64,000 nt of DNA from Prevotella melaninogenica (lineage in GTDB: Bacteria; Bacteroidota; Bacteroidia; Bacteroidales; Bacteroidaceae). The translations under genes were made by a program, and so were the position numbers. Shown here piece after piece: positions 36,368-44,855 of this stretch. The notes beneath the pieces were generated by a model that was given only the letters and a program-made list of their open reading frames with translations, did not search any database and was not told the DNA's origin. Each line of letters starts with the position of its first letter. Position 1 is the first letter of the stretch. The stretch covers positions 186,001-250,000 of the forward strand of contig NZ_CP072350.1 in assembly GCF_018127965.1 (NCBI RefSeq), in the 5' to 3' direction.

Positions 36368-38211
36368 TTATTGTTTTCGTTTTTCGAAACTATGTTGGAG
36401 TATTTTTAAGAATGTCGAATTCCTCGAATTTGCGTCTTCAACCATAGCAGAAAAATCAAGTATGTAAGCATTTTGAATAACACTTTCTGAACTTGTTAAA
36501 TTTAAAGACACTTGTTTTGAACGAAAATATATTTTCCCATTTGAAAATAAAGGCTTGAAATAATTATCCCTTAGATGCATTTCATATTGATCATCGAAAT
36601 CAACAACACCATAAAACCACATTCTCTGTATACGATTACCATAATATTCAGCTAGTCTGCGCGTTCGAGTATCCAATTGAAATTCAACAATAGAATTTTG
36701 TTCAGCACTTAAGCCTAAACGTTTTAATTCAACAACAACAACATCTACTTTCTTGTCTGATTCGTTTGGATTTCCCGAAAAGAAGAGCGTTATATCTGGA
36801 CGATCATTATCTTTATCTCTAACTTCCCCTTCAGTAAGGACATCTATTACTCGTGACATTTCTGCTTCACTAAGTACTGTGCTATAACTCATAAATTTAT
36901 CATCAAGGACCCAGACGTTATTTCTATACATATCTGTAACAACATCTTGTCCATGAAATTCTGCGTATTTAGGTGCTATAAGATTATGCAGTTCCTCTTC
37001 TTTATTATTTTTATCTAATCCTTTCATTCTCTTGATTACATTCTGTCTGAATAAAATATATTCAGTTAAAGCACGTGCAGAAAGGTCTAATGATTTGTTA
37101 AATTGTTCGTCATTTAACTCCTTGGCACCAAGAATTTCTTTCTGATCTCTGAAGAACTTATCTTGAGCTTTTCTCAGAATATCAGTTTGCGAAGAATATC
37201 CTATGTCATTATTATCAAAATAACCGCAAAGATGTGGAAAGGTTTGTTTTAAATAAGTAACTCTTTTCTCATTATTCTTATTTATTTGTGGGAACTGCTC
37301 TTTTATGACTTCTGATATTCCATTCTTAAAAATAGTCTTTATTATAGTCAATTCATTGTCTGAGATGGTAAGATTCTGACGAGTTCCATCTATATTTCCT
37401 TGAAATGATTCAGAAATGAGCAAAAATATCATTTCATAACCTTTAGGTAGATTTTCATCTGCAATTATTTCTACTCTATGACTACGGTCATCAATAGCTA
37501 ATGCTGTTATAACCTTTGTCTCTTTTATTTCTACTTCTCTGACATAGTAATAAAGGTCTATACTATTAAAAAAATCCATTTGTGTAGTTAATTCCTTAAC
37601 AGAGAAAGAAGGTATACTATCAGTGGTAATTGTTTCTTCTGAAACGATTTGCCCATCAACAAATAAGCGAATAAAGATATTGAGTTGTTTACCTGCCAAC
37701 TTCGCTTTATAGAACTTCATATAGAAATTTTCCAATAGTGCATTCTTTATATAAGATGGCTTTATATAATCATTTCTTCCAAGTTTTGTTCCTAAGAACT
37801 CCGTCATAGTCAATACCGTGCCATTGTCTTCATTACCCGTATGTATAGTTTGACTTGTTCCGCTGAAGGATTCATCAAAATCAAAAACTCTTCTGACAGA
37901 ATTGTTAAAACAGCTCTCAACATGTACCTTACCAAAATAGCACAAATAGACTAGGCGTCCTAGTCCCTTATGACTTGGCTCTTCTTCAACATCAAAAAGC
38001 TTTCCAAATTTTCGAAAACGTTCATCTGTGAAACCTATACCATTATCTGTTAGAACTAAGGATAACTCCTTTAGCTCATTCCCTTGTTTTATATCAATAT
38101 AAAATCAGTTGCACCCGCATCAAGAGCATTGGCAAATGCCTCAAAATAAATCATCTCAAATGATGATTTAGAAAAGAAAACTTTCAAAGCCTGTTTTATA
38201 TTTACTTCCAT
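36368..38211 (-). pseudogene. GHKL ATPase with C-terminal PD-(D/E)xK-like nuclease, frameshifted
   Basis: The full gene starts at an ATG at 38211 (MEVNIKQALKVFFSKSSFEM). The N-box EAFANALDAGATDF is followed by one missing T near 38100, which gives an in-frame TAA. In the shifted frame the gene continues with LVLTDNGIGF (G1 box) and SHKGLGRLVYL (G2 box), then 525 further residues from MCYFGKVHV. Near the C-terminus RPDITLFFSG and VVVVELKRLG form a PD...ExK nuclease signature. ATPase-nuclease fusions of this kind are typical of antiphage systems, but I do not recognise a named one. It has its own promoter, is AT-rich compared with the tra genes, and sits inside the tra deletion. About 614 residues if the shift is repaired. 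Confidence 0.75.
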
Positions 38212-38278
38212 GATGATTATGAGTTTATTTATATCTAAAAAAGATATTACTTCATTTCTCCTTTTGCTTATAACTACG

Positions 38279-38309
38279 CAAAGTTACATTTATAATTTTA
38301 TATTTCAAA
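38279..38309 (-). promoter_or_regulatory. Promoter of the GHKL-nuclease gene
   Basis: On the minus strand TTTG (38309-38306) and TAACTTTG (38286-38279) are separated by 19 bp, matching the Bacteroidetes consensus. It lies 68 bp upstream of the start codon, so the gene is transcribed independently of the tra operon. Confidence 0.7.
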
Positions 38310-38402
38310 CAAAAGAGACAACCTTTTATTATTACATGCTAACCTTTTCATAATAACTTAATAGAACATATTTCTCCAGTATATCATTACAAATAGTAAA
38401 AA

Positions 38403-38971
38403 GGTTCTTTCGTTAAATGCGTGGATACTTTTCGTATAGCTTTAACAGAAGAACCGAAGATTTATTAAAAAAGCATAGACAAGACTGTCAACTACCTACT
38501 TAATTATCACCCTCTAACACAGAAAACTTTGATGGCAAACAATGGATTAAGAATGATATTATTTCGGATAAAACATCTATCAATAAAGGCAAAATTTGTG
38601 TAAAGAGCGAGTTTGCAAACAACGGTAAATCAATTAGTTATAAAGCCTTGTAAGAAAAGGTGCTTGTTTGGATTTCAAAAGGGCGTTATTTAGACTTCAA
38701 AAGAGCATCTATTGCTCGATAAACAGGCGTCTTTATGAAACCAAAAGAGCATGTGTTAGCTTAGAACTGCATAAAAAGAGTTTATAAACGTTGGTTGGTA
38801 TGGGGATAAGTTGTTTGTAGAAGATGAAAGACGTGGTGTTAACTTGTCTTTTCTGCATCTTTATTTTGTGCTTTACTCTTTTTTGTGAGACCGCCTAACT
38901 TCGGATAATCATATCGTATAAGGATATAAGATTTTATTCTGTTTCCAACCTATGCTTTTAACGAAAGAACC
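38403..38971 (+). repeat. Block bounded by inverted GGTTCTTTCGTT ends at the tra deletion edge
   Basis: GGTTCTTTCGTTAAATGC (38403-38420) faces TTTTAACGAAAGAACC (38956-38971). A second inverted copy, AACAGAAGAACC (38444-38455), makes a hairpin with the left end. The 569 bp contain repeat copy C and no gene. The right end abuts the first surviving codon of traM. A related end (GGTTCTTCCGTTAAATGCAT, 57810-57829) lies beside repeat copy F. Confidence 0.6.
38653..38755 (+). repeat. Dispersed 'AAAAGGTGC' repeat, copy C (diverged)
   Basis: This copy has GAAAAGGTGCTTGTTTGGA and TTCAAAAGGGCGTT at the start and CCAAAAGAGCATGTGTT at the end. Its centre is altered: TTAGACTTCAAAAGAGCATC replaces the usual AGTAAG-GGCTTAAAGGGCACC block. 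It is the only copy embedded between conjugation genes. Confidence 0.75.
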
Positions 38972-39808
38972 CTTAAAAAAGAACTCTCTGCCAAAGACAG
39001 TAGGGAGGACAATAAAGAGAAACGGCAGCTTACCTTGATGGAGAAGAGCTATCAGATGGCAGCGAAGTATCTCCCTAAAGTATCAACTCCACCTACTTTC
39101 AATAATGGTCTGGCGGCAGGAAATGAAAAAACGGAAGATACAGCAGGTGGCTCTGACGCCGCTAAGGGCAAGACCATGCAGAATGAAAAGCCTGCAATGG
39201 AGGTGCTGCCGGAGCGTAGGCAGATCGTTTCTTCACTTGACCAGCCTATGAGCGATGTGTACTTTATGGAGGAATACGGCAAGAAGGCTCGTAATATGGG
39301 CTTTCATTCGCTCGCAAGCACGGCTGTACCTACAATGCGCAATACACTGAAAGTTGTAGTGGACAGGACTACTGTTCTTAAAGAGGGTGACAATGTCGTG
39401 CTTCGTCTGCAGGAAACTGCTAAGGTACAGGGACTGCACATTCCACGACAGAGCCGACTCATATCAGTCGCCAAGATAGAAGGCAACCGTATGCACCTGC
39501 TTATCAAAAGCATAGAAATGGACGACCACATCATAGCCGTCAAGCTCTCGACATACGACACAGACGGACAGGAAGGAGTGTATATGCCAGGTTCGGAGGA
39601 CATCAATGCGCTTAAGGAAGTCGGGGCGAACATCGGCGGTTCAATGGGAACCTCCTTTACCTTCGCTTCCTCTGCTAAGGACCAGATTATCTCCGAGGCT
39701 GCCCGTGGGGTAATGCAAGGTGCAAGTCAGCTGCTTCAGAAGAAAATGCGCACCATTAAGGTAACGCTCAAGGGTGGCTACCACCTTTTCTTGGTTCAGT
39801 CCAAATAA
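38972..39808 (+). pseudogene. traM: Conjugative transposon protein TraM, N-terminally truncated
   Basis: The frame is open from about 38970 and matches TraM from its central coiled coil (LKKELSAKDSREDNKEKRQL, MEKSYQMAAKYLP) to the C-terminal domain (SRLISVAKIEGNRMHLLIKS, DTDGQEGVYMPGSEDINALK, ending GGYHLFLVQSK). Family members have about 430-450 residues. Here about 280 remain, so the membrane anchor and periplasmic linker are lost. An ATG at 39035 could start a 257-residue fragment. TraM is VirB10-like, so transfer by this element should fail. Confidence 0.85.
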
Positions 39809-39856
39809 AACAATCGAAAATGATAAGTAAAAAATAACATCAAATCAATAGCAACA

Positions 39857-40807
39857 ATGAAGAAAATTATTTTATCAATGGCTATGCTTGCCATGGTGGG
39901 AGCGACAGCCACAGCACAGGAAAACAATGATGGTCTGACACCAAGACGTCGGCTTACTTCGGGAGAACTCTTTCAAGGTATGAGCCGTGCCATTCCTACA
40001 GGGCGTGTCGTACTGCCGTATGGTCTGGACGTTACCTTTGACAAGACCGTGCATCTTATCTTTCCTTCTGCCATTCGTTATGTAGACTTGGGTTCACAGA
40101 ACATCATCGCAGGGAAGGCGGAGGATGCAGAGAACGTACTGCGTGTAAAGGCTTCGGTGAAGGACTTTGAGACAGAAACCAATATGAGTGTCATCTGTGA
40201 GGACGGCTCTTTCTACGCTTTCAACGTAAAGTATGCCGATGAGCCGGAGAAGTTAAGTATCGAGATGAAAGACTTTCTCTCCACGACGGAAGGTAGACTG
40301 CCAAGCAATCGCTCTGACATCTATTTTAAGGAACTCGGTAACGAGTCGCCCATATTAGTAAAGCTGATGATGCAGACTATCTATCAGAACGACAAGCGTA
40401 CCATCAAGCATATCGGTGCACAGCAGTTCGGCATGAAGTTCCTGCTTCGTGGCTTGTATGCCCATAACGGCTTGCTGTATTTCCACACTCGTATGGAAAA
40501 TGGTACAAACATGCCGTACTCGGTGGATTTTATCATATTCAAGGTGGTGGATAAGAAGATGGCAAAGCGCACTGCCATACAGGAGCAGGTGTTGCAGTCG
40601 CTTCGTGCCTATCATCAGGTGATGCAGGTGCGTGGCATGGGTAGTGAACATGCTGTGTTTGCGCTCGAGCAGTCTTCTCTTGCAGAAGACAAGCAGCTTG
40701 AAGTGACACTCTATGAGAGAAATGGCAGTCGTACGCTGACTTTCCATGTAACGGCAGAAGACCTGCAGTTGGCAAAGAAGATTGATAACCTCAAACTGAA
40801 ATGGTAA
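39857..40807 (+). CDS. traN: Conjugative transposon protein TraN
   Basis: The 316-residue VirB9-like protein of the outer-membrane channel of CTnDOT-type elements has a signal peptide (ending TATAQEN) and a beta-rich body with the conserved start of the TraN domain (RVVLPYGLDVTFDKTVHLIF PS, around residues 50-70). It overlaps traO by 7 bp and follows the truncated traM by 48 bp. Confidence 0.92.
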   Translation: MKKIILSMAMLAMVGATATAQENNDGLTPRRRLTSGELFQGMSRAIPTGRVVLPYGLDVTFDKTVHLIFPSAIRYVDLGSQNIIAGKAEDAENVLRVKASVKDFETETNMSVICEDGSFYAFNVKYADEPEKLSIEMKDFLSTTEGRLPSNRSDIYFKELGNESPILVKLMMQTIYQNDKRTIKHIGAQQFGMKFLLRGLYAHNGLLYFHTRMENGTNMPYSVDFIIFKVVDKKMAKRTAIQEQVLQSLRAYHQVMQVRGMGSEHAVFALEQSSLAEDKQLEVTLYERNGSRTLTFHVTAEDLQLAKKIDNLKLKW

Positions 40808-41391
40808 TGAAGAAGAACAATATCATTATGACAGTATGCATTGCAGTGGCTATGCTTTTAAGCTTGCCATCGCAGGCACAGCGACTGATACCCAAGCAAA
40901 GGGGCGTAGAGGTCGTGGGCAGTGTTCCACTTATCAAGGGAGAAAAGTTTCTTGCTGCTGACAATTTCGGTATGGGAGCATCACTCACCCGTTATCTGGG
41001 GCGTGAGAACTATACTTTTGTTATGGCTGAGTATGAACAGCAGAATATGCCGTACAGAAGTTATAACGTAAAACTCAAGGATGCTCTCTTACAAGTGGGC
41101 TATATGCATCCGGTTCTCTCCGAAAGAGGTAAGAACGTGCTTCTTTATGGTGGCATATCCGCTTTGAGTGGCTATGAGCAACTGAACAAGGACAAGAAAC
41201 TGCTGCCCGATGGGGCGACGCTGCTCGATCGCTCCCGCTTTGTCTATGGCGGTGCCGTGCATGGTTCGGTGGAAGTGTTCCTAACAGACAGGGTTCTCTT
41301 TCTTGTAAAGATGCAGGGACGTTTCCTCTTTGGAACGGACGTGCATCGTTTCCGTCCTGCTGTTTCTGCAGGACTAAGGTTTAACTTTTAA
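40801..41391 (+). CDS. traO: Conjugative transposon protein TraO
   Basis: The 196-residue protein has a signal peptide (MVMKKNNIIMTVCIAVAMLL, cleaved near SQAQRL) and a beta-barrel-like body ending in FRPAVSAGLRFNF, with a terminal Phe typical of outer membrane barrels. The family is defined by its place between traN and traQ. It is probably an outer membrane component of the mating apparatus. Confidence 0.88.
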   Translation: MVMKKNNIIMTVCIAVAMLLSLPSQAQRLIPKQRGVEVVGSVPLIKGEKFLAADNFGMGASLTRYLGRENYTFVMAEYEQQNMPYRSYNVKLKDALLQVGYMHPVLSERGKNVLLYGGISALSGYEQLNKDKKLLPDGATLLDRSRFVYGGAVHGSVEVFLTDRVLFLVKMQGRFLFGTDVHRFRPAVSAGLRFNF

Positions 41392-41403
41392 GTAGAAGAA
41401 AAG

Positions 41404-41862
41404 ATGAAGAAGATATTGAATACGATTTGGGTAATGGGTGTGCTAACCCTTGCTGTGTTTTGCCTATCTGCTTGTGATAGGGATTTGGATGTTCAGCAGT
41501 CTTATCCGTTTACGGTGGAAACAATGCCCGTTCAAAAAGACATTATAAGAGGACAGACGGCTGAGATACGCTGCACGCTGAAGCGGGGCGGTGAATTTGC
41601 TGACACTCGCTATACGATACGTTATTTCCAGTCTGACGGCAAGGGCTTGCTAAAAAATGACAACGGCACTGTCTTTAAACCGAACGACCGCTATCCGCTA
41701 ACAAAAGATGTGTTTCGCTTGTACTATACTTCGCTGTCATCTGATCGCCAGACAATTGATGTATATGTGGAGGATAGTTTCGGAAAGGTGCAGCAGCTGA
41801 CCTTTAGTTTCAACAACGAGCGAGAAGAGGGCAAGGATAAGCCTGCATCTTCTCGTCACTAA
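41404..41862 (+). CDS. traQ: Conjugative transposon protein TraQ (DUF3872)
   Basis: The 152-residue lipoprotein (signal MKKILNTIWVMGVLTLAVFC, lipobox LSACDRD) has a single immunoglobulin-like beta domain, matching DUF3872/TraQ. The traP gene (primase) usually found between traO and traQ is absent here, another sign of a reduced element. It lies 11 bp before the lysozyme gene. Confidence 0.88.
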   Translation: MKKILNTIWVMGVLTLAVFCLSACDRDLDVQQSYPFTVETMPVQKDIIRGQTAEIRCTLKRGGEFADTRYTIRYFQSDGKGLLKNDNGTVFKPNDRYPLTKDVFRLYYTSLSSDRQTIDVYVEDSFGKVQQLTFSFNNEREEGKDKPASSRH

Positions 41863-41873
41863 AAGCGTAATGG

Positions 41874-42380
41874 ATGCGAACGATAAATTCTTTCATTTTA
41901 CTTTGTGTATTCTGCCTGTTCTGTCAGCCGATCCTTGCTCAGCGCAGGGTGCGGCTGGCAGACTTGCCACCTTTTGAGCGTGCGGTTGTTGTTGTGAAAT
42001 ACTTTGAGGGCATGCACGGCTGGAAGGATTATCCGTATGTTGGATATGGGCATCAGCTGCAACCAGGCGAATACTTCACTGCGAATATGACGGAACGGCA
42101 GGCAGACTCCCAGCTCCGTGCCGACCTTTGGAAATGTTTTGAACACTTCAAAGGCTATGGCAAGGATGCCCTGCTGCTGACCTTGCTTGCCTATAATGTG
42201 GGTGTGGGGAGATTGCTTGGATATGGCAAGTACCCTAAGAGTAGACTGTTGCGAAAGATAGAGTCGGGAGACAGGAACTTCTATCAGGAGTATGTTTCGT
42301 TCTGCCGATACAAGGGAAAGGTTTTGAATGGGTTAGTCAAACGCCGAAAGGTTGAGTTTGCGTTGTTCTTTATCATCTGA
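41874..42380 (+). CDS. Lysozyme-like glycoside hydrolase of the tra operon
   Basis: The 168-residue exported protein (signal MRTINSFILLCVFCLFCQPI) has a phage-lysozyme (GH24-like) layout: a catalytic glutamate in KYFEGMHGWKDYPYVGYGHQ and TLLAYNVGVGRLLGYGKYPK. Such enzymes open peptidoglycan for the transfer channel. It is the last gene of the plus-strand tra operon, and the next gene has its own promoter. Confidence 0.85.
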   Translation: MRTINSFILLCVFCLFCQPILAQRRVRLADLPPFERAVVVVKYFEGMHGWKDYPYVGYGHQLQPGEYFTANMTERQADSQLRADLWKCFEHFKGYGKDALLLTLLAYNVGVGRLLGYGKYPKSRLLRKIESGDRNFYQEYVSFCRYKGKVLNGLVKRRKVEFALFFII

Positions 42381-42436
42381 CTATATTAAACCAAGAATTA
42401 TTCCTATGATGTTGTTTCTATTTTGCTGAAAAATTG

Positions 42437-42444
42437 TAACTTTG
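42437..42444 (+). promoter_or_regulatory. -7 box upstream of the DJ-1/PfpI-like gene
   Basis: TAACTTTG matches the Bacteroidetes TAnnTTTG box 24 bp before the ATG. A TTGTTT at 42412-42417 lies at about the right distance (19-22 bp) for the upstream element. Confidence 0.6.
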
Positions 42445-42468
42445 TATTACGATTAAATAGGATAAGCA

Positions 42469-43074
42469 ATGAATAAAGAAACAAAAAAGGTACTCTTCGT
42501 CTTATTGAATGAGTACACAGATTGGGAAGGTGCTTTTCTCTCTACAGCCCTTCATGTTGGCGTAATACCAGGTAGTGAAATCAAGTACAGAGTGCATACA
42601 GTTGCTCCGACATTAGATGCAGTCTGTTCCATTGGTGGATTCAAAACATTGCCCGACTATTCTTTTGAGAACATGCCCAAAGAGTATGCAGCCTTAGTGC
42701 TTATCGGTGGCAATCAATGGGATTCTCCTGAAGCAGAACTTGTTGAACCATTGGTACAAGAAGCATTGGATAAGGGCAAACCCGTAGGAGCTATATGCAA
42801 CGGAGCATCATTTCTGTGTGCTCATGGCTTCTTGAACAACGTAAAACATACGGGTAATGGTCTCGACCAACTTAAACAATGGGGTGGTGAAAGATACACG
42901 AACGAAACAGGATATGTGAACGCACAGGCTGTAAGTGATAAAAACATCGTTACAGCAAATATTACTGGTCACTTGGAGTTCACTCGTGAAATGCTCTTAC
43001 TTCTGAAAGCCAATACTCCTAAAAAGATTGCAGATTGGTATGACTTTTATAAGAATGGATTTGTAAAACAGTAG
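42469..43074 (+). CDS. DJ-1/PfpI family glutamine-amidotransferase-like protein
   Basis: The 201-residue protein has the flavodoxin-like DJ-1/PfpI fold: KVLFVLLNEYTDWEGAFLST at the start, YAALVLIGGNQWDS, and the nucleophile elbow GAICNGASFLCA with the Cys near residue 106. Relatives act as amidotransferase-like hydrolases, chaperones or proteases. The substrate here is unknown. It is not a transfer gene but cargo at the right end of the element. A strong hairpin follows it. Confidence 0.85.
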   Translation: MNKETKKVLFVLLNEYTDWEGAFLSTALHVGVIPGSEIKYRVHTVAPTLDAVCSIGGFKTLPDYSFENMPKEYAALVLIGGNQWDSPEAELVEPLVQEALDKGKPVGAICNGASFLCAHGFLNNVKHTGNGLDQLKQWGGERYTNETGYVNAQAVSDKNIVTANITGHLEFTREMLLLLKANTPKKIADWYDFYKNGFVKQ

Positions 43075-43092
43075 TAATACTAACAAATAAAA

Positions 43093-43126
43093 TTGATGCG
43101 TGGAGACAATGTGCTCCACGCATCAA
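43093..43126. terminator. Bidirectional hairpin between DJ-1-like and HU-like genes
   Basis: TTGATGCGTGGAG (43093-43105) pairs perfectly with CTCCACGCATCAA (43114-43126) around an 8-nt loop. It lies between converging genes. There is no long U tract on either side, so termination efficiency is uncertain. Confidence 0.65.
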
Positions 43127-43162
43127 TGTAAATATTAGAAAGTCACGCTCGTTCGTCCCCCC

Positions 43163-43636
43163 TTATGGCTCTGCAATCTCTGGTCCCGATTGAGAGTGAT
43201 TCTTAGCTGGCTTCTTAGTTTCCTTTTCAGGCGCAGTAACACGTTCGTAGCTCACGCCAGTAAGTGTAAAATACTTCTTTGAGGGAGTGAGGTGTACCAC
43301 AGGTTTCGTAATATGAACCTTTGGGTTGAACTCCGCTTTTCCTTTCTCAACCAGTTTACTCTGGAAAGAAGGTGTAAGTGTCCCGATGTCTCCGAAGTCT
43401 ACAATGTCTCCGTTCTCAACGTGCTTTTTTGCTATTTCAGCTGCAAGTCTGAGAACAGCCTCAACCTCTGCACCTGTGAACGTTGTAGCGTGTGCTACTT
43501 CATCACAGAAACTACGATGATCAACTCTCTTTCGTCCTGTAGGATGTGCCTGCACAACGATTTTTCCTTTCAAATTTCCAACTGTTCCTTTACGCTCCTT
43601 TAGCGTATAAGCAATGGGTCTGTTCGCCATAGTCAT
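43163..43636 (-). CDS. HU-related DNA-binding protein (Bacteroidetes type)
   Basis: The 157-residue protein matches the HU_rel family common in Bacteroidetes mobile and host DNA: an N-terminal arm (PIAYTLKERKGTVGNLKG), an HU-like body (RSFCDEVAHATTFTGAEVEA, GDIVDFGDIGTLTPSFQSK) and a Lys/Pro-rich tail. A start two codons later (MANRPIAYT) is equally plausible. It bends or compacts DNA, perhaps for excision or repression. It lies beside the palindrome cluster at 43786-43913. Confidence 0.85.
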   Translation of the reverse strand: MTMANRPIAYTLKERKGTVGNLKGKIVVQAHPTGRKRVDHRSFCDEVAHATTFTGAEVEAVLRLAAEIAKKHVENGDIVDFGDIGTLTPSFQSKLVEKGKAEFNPKVHITKPVVHLTPSKKYFTLTGVSYERVTAPEKETKKPAKNHSQSGPEIAEP

Positions 43637-43785
43637 TAGTATTGCCCCCGATTGTTAAGCCTTTGGAGGCTGGGGCTTTATCCTCCTCAACTTGTTAGTA
43701 GATTTATATCACAAAGGTAAGAAAATTCTTGACTATCTCCAAGAAAAGCACATACTTTTTTTGACAATTATGAACCCTTTTGCGC

Positions 43786-43913
43786 AAAAGGGTTCACCTA
43801 AACGAGTAAAACTATCTACCTATTATCAGAAAAAGGTCTACCTTTTCCACCAAAAGGGTCTACCTTTTCAATTAAAAGGTCTACCTTTTTTGCCGAAAAG
43901 GTAGACCCTTTTT
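43786..43913. repeat. Cluster of short palindromic AAAAGGTCTACCTTTT units
   Basis: Near-identical units lie at 43831-43846, 43852-43868 and 43874-43890 (about 22-bp spacing), and a reversed unit (AAAAGGTAGACCCTTTTT) lies at 43895-43912. A looser CAAAAGGGTTCACC begins near 43788. Each unit is close to a perfect palindrome. No gene overlaps it. It could be a protein-binding array, for example an origin- or recombination-type site. Confidence 0.75.
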
Positions 43914-44087
43914 GAAGAAGCAGACAAACCACTTCTATAGATTTGGATATAGTTAATTAATAACCCTAATAAGAATATGCGGTATTTGGCTTTCACTTTG
44001 TCCGCTGATTTTCAATTCGTCCGTATAGTTATAGATGATATTTTCAATCTCTGTTTTCATATCTCTGATAATTTAATGGTTCATACT

Positions 44088-44783
44088 TTATGCTGTCGCT
44101 TTCATTCTTCGGCTTATAAGTCCTCGATTAGCGTTGACAAGGTTTACTATCTGCTCGTGGTATTCTGTGTTCTTGTTGCACACCCCACGACTTTGCACTA
44201 CTTCCAAAGTTCGTAATGATACTTCAATGGTTTCTATTCGCTTGCCTTCAATGGTAGCCGAAAGGATAAGGGAGTCCTCCTTGAGGTAATATGCATTAGA
44301 GAATACGCAATGGTGCATTAATAGACCTTCTTCCAAATGTTCCTGCACGCTCTCTAATACGTGGACTTGGATTATGCCGTCCGTGAAAGCAATACCGAAA
44401 AACTTGGATTTGAGTTCCTTGAAACGCTTTTCGTCTTCCATTGCCTTCTGCCGCTTCTGTTCTATCTCCTCCCTTTCACGCTGTCTGAGAAGTTCCTCGT
44501 GTCTGCGGTCGTGTTCGGCTTTAAGGTCAGTTGGACATAAATATTTTGGATTATGAATATCCTTTCCTAATATTCTAAGTGTATCTATATAATCACTCCA
44601 AAGAGAAATGTCTGCTATCTCATAGCCATTACGGACTGCAATCTTGTAGGACTGCCATAGTTCTTCAAAAGCACTCTTGTTGCCAAGAAAGTAACGTAAA
44701 TGGTCTGTGCTACCTGCCTTTAGCAATGTTTCCACACGACTGTCTGTAAGCAATGCAGGAATAAGTGTTGTTGCAACGTATTC
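44088..44783 (-). pseudogene. PcfJ-domain protein, 5' truncated
   Basis: The frame reads EYVATTLIPALLTDSRVETL and continues to a C-terminal PcfJ-type domain (LEEGLLMHHCVFSNAYYLKE with the conserved HHC, then IETIEVSLRTLEVVQSRG). PcfJ proteins usually have about 400 residues. Only about 230 remain, and an in-frame stop lies just before 44784. A TTG at 44753 or another weak start would be needed. The 5' part was removed where the PARIS-like gene region begins. Function of the family is unknown; it is common in conjugative elements. Confidence 0.75.
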
Positions 44784-44855
44784 TCATAATGTTATGAGAA
44801 GATATCTCAATATTGTTGTCTAATATTCTCTGATGAAAGTATATGTTAGAATTAG

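Noticed and set aside
43831..43912. CRISPR-like regularly spaced repeats
   Set aside because: The spacing between units is only about 5 bp, units are palindromic, one is reversed and no cas genes are near.
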